From: Candidatus Omnitrophota bacterium | Lineage (GTDB): Bacteria > Omnitrophota > Gorgyraeia > Duberdicusellales > 4484-171 | Reading direction: 5' to 3' | DNA length: 6,967 nt | NCBI GenBank assembly: GCA_028710385.1 | Contig: JAQTUC010000077.1 | Coordinates: forward strand, 1-6,967 | Part shown: piece by piece, positions 1-5,389 of the stretch | Layout of the letters: each line of letters begins with the position of its first letter | Numbering within the stretch: position 1 is the first letter of the stretch | The notes under the pieces: generated by a model | Told to the model about the DNA's origin: nothing | Database searches by the model: none | Seen by the model: only the letters and a program-made list of their open reading frames with translations | Made by a program: the position numbers and the translations under genes

Positions 1-143
1 AGAATATAATTAAGGACAGCGAAAGATTCATTAAAATTGTTGCAAAATTCAAAGACCTGGTCAGAAAAGAAAAAAAGGAAGAGATCAGTAAACTTATAAA
101 CAGCATAAACAAAAAACAAAAGCAAATTTCTGCTTTGCATTAA
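1..143 (+). CDS. C-terminal end of an unidentified protein, possibly prephenate dehydrogenase (TyrA)
   Basis: The frame starting at base 3 is open from the window edge to a TAA at 141-143 and encodes the last 46 residues of a protein whose start lies outside the window. The fragment begins NIIKDSERFIKIV and is a Lys/Glu-rich amphipathic helical tail with no catalytic motif. Its pattern (an NI near the start, then a helix, then a basic helix) resembles the C-terminal helices of TyrA-type prephenate dehydrogenases, which are often encoded near cmk together with aroA. That assignment is inference from a short, low-complexity tail; another helical C-terminus would look similar. It ends 4 bases before cmk, so it probably belongs to the same transcript. 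Confidence 0.5.
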   Translation, partial: NIIKDSERFIKIVAKFKDLVRKEKKEEISKLINSINKKQKQISALH

Positions 144-147
144 AAAC

Positions 148-798
148 ATGATTGTTGCCATAGACGGTCCTGCCGGTTCAGGCAAAACTACAATTGCAAA
201 ACTTTTAAGCAAGAAGCTGGATATCTCCTATCTTGACACAGGAGCGACTTACCGCGCCCTTACGCTTAAAGCTCTTAGCGAAGGAGTTGATTTAAAGGAT
301 GTTTCTTGTCTTTTTGATTGCGCTAACAACCTTAACCTTAAACTTAAGGGCCAGAAAACTTATCTGGATGATAAAGACGTAAGTAGTGAAATACGCACCC
401 CTCTTATAGATAAAAATATTTCAGTTATTGTGGCGTATCCGCAGGTAAGAGAAGTTATGGTTTCATTGCAGAGAAAAATTGCCAAAGACGGGGATTATGT
501 TGTTGAGGGGCGGGATATAACAACCGTGGTTTTTCCTAACGCGGAATTTAAATTCTATCTTGATGCAGACCAGTCAACCAGGGCAGAAAGAAGGTTTAAT
601 GAGCTCAAGGCAAAAGGGATAAACATAGACTTTGAAGAGATGGAGAAAGATTTAAATAAAAGAGATGAAGCGGACAAAAAAAGAGAAGTCGGGGCTCTTA
701 AATTAAGCGCGGATGCAACCTATATAGATACCAGCAAGATGACAATAGAGGAAGTCGCGGATGCCATGCTTACCTATATTAAGAAGGGCGGAAGATGA
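148..798 (+). CDS. cmk: (d)CMP kinase
   Basis: Cytidylate kinase phosphorylates CMP and dCMP with ATP in the cytoplasm, feeding CDP/dCDP into RNA, DNA and CDP-lipid synthesis. The 216-residue length is typical of short bacterial Cmk. The Walker A loop GPAGSGKTT is at residues 7-15. The CMP-binding YLDTGATYRA segment follows near 29-38, where many homologues have Met or Ile in place of the Thr before Tyr. The GRDITTVVFPNAEF block lies near 121-134 (usually GRDxGT), followed by the RAERR lid region. A C-terminal KRDEADKKRE...YIDTS block corresponds to the family's RDxxDxxR...IDTS. No clear Shine-Dalgarno precedes the ATG, so translation may depend on coupling to the upstream gene, which ends 4 bases away. 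The stop overlaps the lepA start (ATGA). Function is confident; the motif substitutions are conservative. Confidence 0.96.
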   Translation: MIVAIDGPAGSGKTTIAKLLSKKLDISYLDTGATYRALTLKALSEGVDLKDVSCLFDCANNLNLKLKGQKTYLDDKDVSSEIRTPLIDKNISVIVAYPQVREVMVSLQRKIAKDGDYVVEGRDITTVVFPNAEFKFYLDADQSTRAERRFNELKAKGINIDFEEMEKDLNKRDEADKKREVGALKLSADATYIDTSKMTIEEVADAMLTYIKKGGR

Positions 799-2588
799 AC
801 GAGATAGACAAAATAAGGAATTTTTGCATTATTGCGCACATAGACCACGGCAAATCCACTCTTGCCGACAGGTTCCTGGAGATAACAGGAGCGATAGATA
901 AGCGTAAATTTGAAAACCAGATGTTAGACAGTATGGAGCTTGAAAGAGAAAGAGGAATTACAATTAAAGCAAAGGCTGTCAGGCTTAAATTTTCTTACAA
1001 GGGGAACGATTACATTCTTAATCTCATTGATACCCCGGGTCACGTTGATTTTACTTATGAGGTTGCAAAATCCCTTAAGGCATGCGAAGGCGCGATACTT
1101 TTGGTTGATGCTTCGCAGGGCGTTGAAGCTCAGACTGTTGCCAATTTTTATCTCGCGCTTGAGGCAAATCTTCGGATAATCCCTGTTGTAAATAAAATTG
1201 ATTTACCAAATGCCGATGTCAACCGCACATTGGGCCAGCTTAATGATATTTTCGGTTTTAAAAAAGAAGAGGTTTCTCTTGTTTCTGCGAAAGCAGGGAA
1301 AGGAATAAATGAGGTTTTGGCAAGAGTAATTGAAGAATTTTCTGCTCCGCAAACAAATGCGGACGCCCCTCTTAAAGCTATACTTTTTGATTCAAGCTTT
1401 GATGCATACAGAGGCGTTATATTGTTCGTAAGGATTTTTGACGGAAAAATAAGTGCCGGAGACAGCATACTGCTTATGCGGGCAAAAAAAACCTACAAAG
1501 TAGAGGAAGTAGGGATTTTTCTGCCTGCTATGGAGAAAAAAGAATCTCTTGAAAGCGGAGAAGTTGGATATATTTGCTGCGGCATAAGGGACCCGCACGA
1601 AGTGGAAATGGGAGATACCGTAACCAACCCCGCCAACCCCACGCCCAATCTTTTTGAGGGTTATAAAAAAATACCGCCAATGGTTTTCTGCGGAATATTC
1701 CCTTCGCAGCCCAAAAACTACCCTGTTTTGAGGGAAGCCATTGAGAAGCTTAGGCTGTCAGACCCATCATTTGTTTACGAGTCGGATAATCTTGGAAGCC
1801 TGGGGTATGGTTTTCGCTGCGGATTTCTGGGGTTACTTCATATTGAGATAGTACAGGAGCGCCTGGAAAGGGAATATAATCTTGACCTTATACTTACTTC
1901 TCCAAGCGTAATGTATAAAGTTGTTAAGACAACAAAAGAAACAATGGACGTTCAAAGTCCGCATCAGCTTCCCGATCCTTCAGCAATTGAGCAGGTTTAC
2001 GAGCCTTTCGTAAAAGCAACCATAATCGCCCCTATTGATGAAATGGATGCGATATGCGACCTTGCAAAATCAAGAAGAGGCACGTTTGTTAAGATGGATT
2101 ATCTGGGCAAGGACCGTTTAAGCATAGCGTTTGAGCTCCCTCTTAGCGAAATCATAATAGATTTTTACGACAAGATAAAATCAATCACAAAAGGATATGC
2201 TTCGCTTGATTACGAATTTATAGAATACAGGAAAACGGAAATACTTAAAATAGATATTCTTTTCAACAAAAAGCAGGTTGAAGCTTTCTCTATACTTGTT
2301 CACAAGGAAAAAGCCGAGGCCCGCGCGCGTATGGTGGTTGAGAAACTTAAGGAGCTTATCCCGCGGCAGATGTTTGAAATAAGCATACAGGCAGCTGTCG
2401 GTTCAAAGATAATCGCTTCCGAAAGAGTGTCCGCGCTTAAAAAGAATGTAACAGCAAAGTGCTACGGAGGAGATATTACCCGTAAACGCAAACTCTGGGA
2501 AAGGCAGAAGGAGGGTAAGAAAAAACTTAAACAAATGGGAAATATCAACGTTCCTCAGGAGGCATTCCTGGAAGTCCTTAAAATGTAA
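795..2588 (+). CDS. lepA: Elongation factor 4 (LepA), ribosome-associated translational GTPase
   Basis: LepA/EF4 is a ribosome-binding GTPase proposed to remodel stalled or mistranslocated ribosomes and to help initiation or 30S assembly. The protein is complete at 597 residues, the usual family length. GTPase motifs are visible in order: G1 AHIDHGKS at 14-21, G2 RERGITIKA around 51-59, G3 DTPGH at 79-83, G4 NKID at 133-136 and G5 SAKAG at 164-168. The LepA-specific C-terminal domain is present, with ITRKRKLWERQKEGKKKLKQ and the terminal PQEAFLEVLKM, which separates it from EF-G. The start overlaps the cmk stop by ATGA, implying translational coupling; only a weak purine-rich stretch lies upstream. 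The next gene encodes a signal peptidase, the same lepA-lepB order that gave the E. coli genes their names. Confidence 0.98.
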   Translation: MNEIDKIRNFCIIAHIDHGKSTLADRFLEITGAIDKRKFENQMLDSMELERERGITIKAKAVRLKFSYKGNDYILNLIDTPGHVDFTYEVAKSLKACEGAILLVDASQGVEAQTVANFYLALEANLRIIPVVNKIDLPNADVNRTLGQLNDIFGFKKEEVSLVSAKAGKGINEVLARVIEEFSAPQTNADAPLKAILFDSSFDAYRGVILFVRIFDGKISAGDSILLMRAKKTYKVEEVGIFLPAMEKKESLESGEVGYICCGIRDPHEVEMGDTVTNPANPTPNLFEGYKKIPPMVFCGIFPSQPKNYPVLREAIEKLRLSDPSFVYESDNLGSLGYGFRCGFLGLLHIEIVQERLEREYNLDLILTSPSVMYKVVKTTKETMDVQSPHQLPDPSAIEQVYEPFVKATIIAPIDEMDAICDLAKSRRGTFVKMDYLGKDRLSIAFELPLSEIIIDFYDKIKSITKGYASLDYEFIEYRKTEILKIDILFNKKQVEAFSILVHKEKAEARARMVVEKLKELIPRQMFEISIQAAVGSKIIASERVSALKKNVTAKCYGGDITRKRKLWERQKEGKKKLKQMGNINVPQEAFLEVLKM

Positions 2589-2595
2589 TTCAGCA

Positions 2596-2623
2596 TTGGA
2601 TATGCCGTCAAATCTGATATAAT
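2596..2623 (+). promoter_or_regulatory. Extended -10 promoter for lepB1, predicted leaderless transcript
   Basis: A perfect TATAAT lies at 2618-2623, preceded by TGA so that it reads TGnTATAAT, the extended -10 form of sigma-70-type promoters. A weak -35 candidate, TTGGAT at 2596-2601, sits 16 bases upstream and matches the consensus only in TTG. A start site 6-8 bases after the hexamer falls at about 2630-2632, immediately before the lepB1 ATG at 2633. Any mRNA from this promoter would therefore have almost no leader. Chance TATAAT matches also occur inside genes here (5-10, 1875-1880, 4359-4364, 6489-6494), so the support comes from the intergenic position and the TG extension, not the hexamer alone. 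Confidence 0.55.
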
Positions 2624-2632
2624 AAACAAACT

Positions 2633-3448
2633 ATGAAAAATAAAATTAAGCGCAGAAAGCCCGGCATTGTTTTTAAGGAAGATTTTTCTAAACTTGGCCT
2701 AAATACCGAGGCTTTACTATCCGATTTGTTACGAAACGGTTATATTGACGAAAACCGCGCTGTCACGCGTAAGTTTAACCGCACTTTGGATTATTCAAAG
2801 CTTTCATTGCCGCCTGAATACAGCAGAAATAAAGAAGAAATTTACGCAATTCTTAAGCAGAGCCAGCAGAAAAGCGCAGTAAGAGAATGGGCTGAGGCTT
2901 TTATTATAGCGCTTGCTTTGGCTATTTTTGTGCGGACTTTCTTTTTTCAGATATATCAGATACCAAGCTCATCAATGGTGCCTACTTTAATGCCGGGAGA
3001 TAAAATTTTTGCAAATAGAATTGTTTACGGGCCAGCCGTACCTTTTACAGCCTTGCGGCTTCCGGAATTTAAAAGCCCCCAACGGCTTGATGTGGTAGTT
3101 TTTGTTCCGCCGGAAGAAAAACTTAAGCCCTGGCTTGGCAGGAAACAGTTTATAAAAAGATTAATAGGCCTTCCTGGTGACCATATTCTTATAAAAGACG
3201 GAAGTATTTATGTTAACGGAGAGAAATTAAATGATGCCAGGATTGACTGGATTAAATATTCAAACGCCGGAAAATACGGACGCGAAGGGAAAGAGATCAC
3301 GGTTCCGTCCGGAAAATATTTCTTCCTCGGCGATAATACTGATAATTCCCAGGACAGCAGATTTTGGGGATTTGCCGACAGGAGGGATGTTATGGGCCGC
3401 GCAGTTTTTATCTGGTGGCCGCCGAGAAGGGTATCTTTGATAAAGTAA
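2633..3448 (+). CDS. lepB: Type I signal peptidase (SPase I, family S26), with a long N-terminal extension
   Basis: SPase I cuts signal peptides from exported proteins at the outer face of the inner membrane, using a Ser/Lys dyad. One membrane segment lies at about residues 86-106 (EAFIIALALAIFVRTFFF). Directly after it is the catalytic block IPSSSMVPT, with Ser114 as nucleophile. The general-base Lys175 is in FIKRLIGLPGD, and the box E motif GDNTDNSQDSRFWG lies at 233-246. About 80 mostly charged residues precede the membrane segment; most SPase I proteins have a short N-terminus there, and I do not recognise this part. An in-frame TGA at 2615-2617 with no start codon between it and 2633 fixes this ATG as the first possible start. 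There is no Shine-Dalgarno. A second lepB follows 8 bases downstream. Confidence 0.95.
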   Translation: MKNKIKRRKPGIVFKEDFSKLGLNTEALLSDLLRNGYIDENRAVTRKFNRTLDYSKLSLPPEYSRNKEEIYAILKQSQQKSAVREWAEAFIIALALAIFVRTFFFQIYQIPSSSMVPTLMPGDKIFANRIVYGPAVPFTALRLPEFKSPQRLDVVVFVPPEEKLKPWLGRKQFIKRLIGLPGDHILIKDGSIYVNGEKLNDARIDWIKYSNAGKYGREGKEITVPSGKYFFLGDNTDNSQDSRFWGFADRRDVMGRAVFIWWPPRRVSLIK

Positions 3449-3456
3449 TTTTTGTA

Positions 3457-4020
3457 ATGCGTAAAATTTTTACTTTAGTCTTTATTTCAGTTTTAATACT
3501 ATTTGCTGTTTTTGTTTTTGTAAGCATTTTCTTTATGCAATCGTACAAGATTCCCAGCACCTCTATGGTGCCGACGCTTATGCCAGGAGATAAGATTGTT
3601 GTAAACAAAATCGTTTACGGCCCGAGAATCCCTTTCCTGTCTGTGCATTTGCCCGGTTTTAAAAAACCGGCGAGAGGCGAGGTTATAGTATTTATCTCTC
3701 CCGCCGACAGGACAAAAGCTTATGTAAAAAGGCTTATCGCTTCATCCGGAGAAAGGCTTAGCATAAAAGACGGAAATATATATATTAACGGAAAAATAAT
3801 GGTTGACCCGCGTATCGCTAGGAATTATTATTATAACCAGGGAGAATACGCGAAAACCACCAAAGAAATAACTGTTCCGAAAGATAAATATTTCTTTATG
3901 GGCGATAACAGCCTTTATTCTTTGGACAGCAGATTCTGGGGGTTTGTGGATAAAAAAGATATTGTGGGCAAGGCTGTTTTTGTCTGGTGGCCTCCCAAAA
4001 GAATAGGAATGATTGAATAA
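3457..4020 (+). CDS. lepB: Second type I signal peptidase (SPase I paralogue)
   Basis: This is a 187-residue S26-family signal peptidase, a paralogue of the gene before it. From the ATG at 3457 there is a short basic N-terminus (MRK), a membrane anchor at about 5-27, then IPSTSMVPT with catalytic Ser36, Lys91 in YVKRLIASSGE, and box E GDNSLYSLDSRFWG at 149-162. The C-terminal WWPPKR block matches WWPPRR in the first copy; by eye about half of the aligned catalytic residues are identical. The box D tail is unusual: family members mostly have KRxIGLPGD, while this copy has KRLIASSGE although the lysine is kept. The frame is open further upstream to an ATG at 3364, but that start would overlap lepB1 by 85 bases and add non-homologous sequence, so 3457 is preferred. 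No Shine-Dalgarno is evident, suggesting reinitiation after the lepB1 stop. Confidence 0.93.
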   Translation: MRKIFTLVFISVLILFAVFVFVSIFFMQSYKIPSTSMVPTLMPGDKIVVNKIVYGPRIPFLSVHLPGFKKPARGEVIVFISPADRTKAYVKRLIASSGERLSIKDGNIYINGKIMVDPRIARNYYYNQGEYAKTTKEITVPKDKYFFMGDNSLYSLDSRFWGFVDKKDIVGKAVFVWWPPKRIGMIE

Positions 4021-4032
4021 GGTAAACCAAAT

Positions 4033-4608
4033 ATGAGCCTAGCTGATAAATTAACGATTTTCAGGATACTTCTAATACCTTTTTTTGTCTCTCTTCTTTT
4101 CTATTTTAATGAAACGCGCTTATATCTAAGATATGTTTTACTGGCAGTGTTTGGTGTAGCAGTTCTTACTGATTTTTTTGACGGGCTGGTTGCGCGTATC
4201 AAAAAAGAAAAATCGGAAATCGGCCAGGTCATTGATCCTCTCGCTGACAAATTACTGCTTTTAACCGCGTTTATAGTTTTGTACGCGCTTCGTAAATCGC
4301 TTCCTTTGAACCATGAGATACCGTTATGGGTTGTTTTAATTATTGTGAGCCGCGATCTTATAATACTCTTGGGTGTTGCGATACTGTATTTTATGAAAAT
4401 AGAAATACCGATTGCGCCTTCAATGTGGGGCAAGCTTACTACTTTTTTCCAGATGATTACGGTCTTAAGCGTTATCATGGATATACCTTTTTCAAATTTC
4501 ATCTGGACTTTGGCAGTTCTTTTTACTCTGATTTCTGGTATAGGATATTTTGTACGGGGAGTAAAATCAATAAACGCCAAAATCATCCGCCAGGACAAAT
4601 CTGCGTGA
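4033..4608 (+). CDS. pgsA: CDP-diacylglycerol--glycerol-3-phosphate 3-phosphatidyltransferase
   Basis: PgsA is an inner-membrane enzyme joining CDP-diacylglycerol and sn-glycerol 3-phosphate to give phosphatidylglycerophosphate, the committed step to phosphatidylglycerol and cardiolipin. The CDP-alcohol phosphatidyltransferase signature is complete: Asp47, Asp50-Gly51, Ala54-Arg55, Gly64, Asp68 and Asp72, in the spacing DxxDGxxARx8GxxxDxxxD. The N-terminus LADKLTIFRILLIP is typical of PgsA (usually LPNxLTxxR). Several hydrophobic segments follow, and the 191-residue length is normal. An AAGG at 4019-4022, ten bases before the ATG, is a reasonable ribosome-binding site. It sits 12 bases after lepB2 and 6 before plsY. 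Other CDP-alcohol transferases share the signature, but the N-terminus and the neighbouring plsY favour PgsA. Confidence 0.93.
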   Translation: MSLADKLTIFRILLIPFFVSLLFYFNETRLYLRYVLLAVFGVAVLTDFFDGLVARIKKEKSEIGQVIDPLADKLLLLTAFIVLYALRKSLPLNHEIPLWVVLIIVSRDLIILLGVAILYFMKIEIPIAPSMWGKLTTFFQMITVLSVIMDIPFSNFIWTLAVLFTLISGIGYFVRGVKSINAKIIRQDKSA

Positions 4609-4614
4609 TAGAGC

Positions 4615-5214
4615 ATGCGAGAAATAATTTTTCTTATTTTTACTTATCTTTTGGGAAGTATTCCCTTCGGCCTGGTTATTTCTTACCTTGTAAAGGGCAT
4701 AGATATAAGAAAATTCGGCTCTGGTAATATCGGAGCGACAAACGTTGTAAGGATGCTGGGTAAGAAATGGGGGATTCCGGTTTTTATCCTTGATTTTTTA
4801 AAGGGTTTTTTAGCGCCGTTTCTTGCCAAAGTGCTCATTGCCCCCTCTAATTACGTATATGTACTTTCCGCTATACTGGCCGTGTCCGGGCATAACTGGC
4901 CCGTGTATCTTAAATTTAAAGGCGGCAAAGGAGTCGCAACTTCAATAGGTGCCATATGCGGGTTGGCTACAATATTTCCTAACCTGTGGTTTGTGCTTTT
5001 GATTTCGCTTTCCTTGTGGCTCATTGTTTTTTTTATTTTCAGAATTGTTTCTATAGCTTCGCTTTTGCTCGGTTTGTCTTTTTTTGTTTTTTCTTTTATC
5101 TTTCCTTTGCCCAAAGAAATAAGAATATTTGCGTTAATCTTGTGCCTGTTTATTTTCGTCAGGCACGCAAAAAATATAAAAAAGCTTATTGCAAAACAGG
5201 AACACCGGTTTTAA
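4615..5214 (+). CDS. plsY: Acyl-phosphate--glycerol-3-phosphate acyltransferase
   Basis: PlsY is a polytopic inner-membrane enzyme that transfers the acyl group from acyl-phosphate (made by PlsX) to glycerol 3-phosphate, giving lysophosphatidate, the first step of phospholipid synthesis. All three conserved loops are present: YLLGSIPFG at residues 11-19, GSGNIGATNVVRMLG at 35-49, and GHNWPVYLKFKGGKGVATS at 92-110. The C-terminal RHAKNIKKL at 183-191 matches the family's RHxxNIxRL. Length (199 residues) and hydrophobic pattern are typical. It starts 6 bases after the pgsA stop without a good Shine-Dalgarno, so coupling to pgsA is likely. It closes the lepB-lepB-pgsA-plsY cluster, since the following intergenic region holds an inverted repeat and a new promoter. 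Confidence 0.96.
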   Translation: MREIIFLIFTYLLGSIPFGLVISYLVKGIDIRKFGSGNIGATNVVRMLGKKWGIPVFILDFLKGFLAPFLAKVLIAPSNYVYVLSAILAVSGHNWPVYLKFKGGKGVATSIGAICGLATIFPNLWFVLLISLSLWLIVFFIFRIVSIASLLLGLSFFVFSFIFPLPKEIRIFALILCLFIFVRHAKNIKKLIAKQEHRF

Positions 5215-5246
5215 AAATTGTTATTTGTACCTAAGTAACAATTTTT
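5213..5246 (+). terminator. Perfect 11-bp inverted repeat after plsY: weak intrinsic terminator or operator
   Basis: AAAAATTGTTA at 5213-5223 is the exact reverse complement of TAACAATTTTT at 5236-5246. The 12-base middle can extend the helix by four pairs, two of them G-U, leaving a TACC loop. The left arm begins inside the plsY TAA stop. The right arm ends in five T's, so it resembles a terminator, but the stem has a single G-C pair and the T-run is itself part of the stem, which is weak for a rho-independent signal. Lying just upstream of the recA -10, it could equally be a repressor site. I do not recognise it as a known LexA box. Confidence 0.5.
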
Positions 5247-5271
5247 CCGATATTTGTATAAGTTGGGTTTA

Positions 5272-5277
5272 TATAAT
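5272..5277 (+). promoter_or_regulatory. Candidate -10 hexamer of the recA promoter
   Basis: A perfect TATAAT lies in the only sizeable intergenic region, between plsY and recA. At 16-18 bases upstream I find no convincing -35 (the best window, around 5249-5254, is poor), and there is no TGn extension, so the promoter may depend on an activator. A start 7 bases downstream would be near 5284, exactly at the base of the next stem-loop, giving a recA leader of about 106 bases. Chance TATAAT matches occur elsewhere in this AT-rich window, so confidence is moderate. Confidence 0.45.
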
Positions 5278-5283
5278 AAATAA

Positions 5284-5322
5284 GATACTTTGGACGCTTT
5301 TATTCATCGCGTCCTCAGTATT
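5284..5322 (+). promoter_or_regulatory. recA leader stem-loop 1
   Basis: An inner stem pairs GGACGC (5292-5297) with GCGTCC (5309-5314) around an 11-base loop. After a 2x2 internal loop (TT opposite TC), an outer stem pairs ATACT (5285-5289) with AGTAT (5317-5321), and G5284 can wobble with T5322. That gives 11-12 pairs in about 39 bases, in a region with no coding function. It begins at the predicted transcript start, where a 5' hairpin could protect the mRNA. The 3' arm can alternatively pair with the recA Shine-Dalgarno. The structure is seen in the sequence; the role is inferred. Confidence 0.5.
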
Positions 5323-5327
5323 AATTC

Positions 5328-5373
5328 GCACTATCATTTTTTCTACGCCTTTCGGCTTAAAAAAATGATGTGC
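5328..5373 (+). promoter_or_regulatory. recA leader stem-loop 2, a long hairpin just before the ribosome-binding site
   Basis: GCAC (5328-5331) pairs with GTGC (5370-5373). After a single bulged T5332, ATCATTTTTT (5333-5342) pairs with AAAAAATGAT (5360-5369), giving 14 pairs. A short irregular stretch follows, then an apical GCC (5347-5349)/GGC (5354-5356) stem with a TTTC loop. Read on the minus strand the loop is GAAA, a GNRA-type tetraloop. It is not an intrinsic terminator on either strand, because the T-run lies inside the stem rather than after it. It ends 5 bases before the AAGGAGG, so it leaves the ribosome site free. It may be a leader regulatory element or a small palindromic repeat. 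Confidence 0.55.
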
Positions 5374-5378
5374 TCATT

Positions 5379-5385
5379 AAGGAGG
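5379..5385 (+). promoter_or_regulatory. recA Shine-Dalgarno
   Basis: AAGGAGG lies 4 bases before the ATG at 5390, close but strong, and it fixes the recA start. It contrasts with the weak or absent sites ahead of cmk, lepB1, lepB2 and plsY. GAGGA at 5382-5386 is complementary to TCCTC at 5312-5316 in leader stem-loop 1. Confidence 0.85.
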
Positions 5386-5389
5386 AAAC

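Noticed and set aside
122..138. Small inverted repeat GCAAA/TTTGC just before cmk
   Set aside because: Only 5 bp with a 7-base loop, within the end of the upstream coding sequence; expected by chance in AT-rich DNA.
331..348. Three tandem CTTAAN hexamers in cmk
   Set aside because: They encode an ordinary alternating Leu-Asn/Leu-Lys strand and stop after three units; a codon-usage effect rather than a repeat element.
1875..1880. TATAAT hexamers inside genes (also 5-10, 4359-4364, 6489-6494) as internal promoters
   Set aside because: They lie in well-conserved coding sequence and I found no convincing partner -35; treated as chance in an ATA-rich genome.
3364..3456. Longer start for the second signal peptidase at the ATG at 3364
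   Set aside because: It would overlap lepB1 by 85 bases and add 31 residues with no signal-peptidase similarity before a normal MRK-plus-membrane-anchor N-terminus.
4101..4616. 171-codon open frame on the minus strand opposite pgsA
   Set aside because: It is the antisense shadow of pgsA, whose complete CDP-alcohol transferase signature is on the plus strand; the antisense product shows no recognisable motif.
5328..5373. Rho-independent terminator made by the second recA leader hairpin
   Set aside because: The T-run lies inside the stem on either strand and no T-tract follows the helix; it is also immediately ahead of the recA ribosome site.
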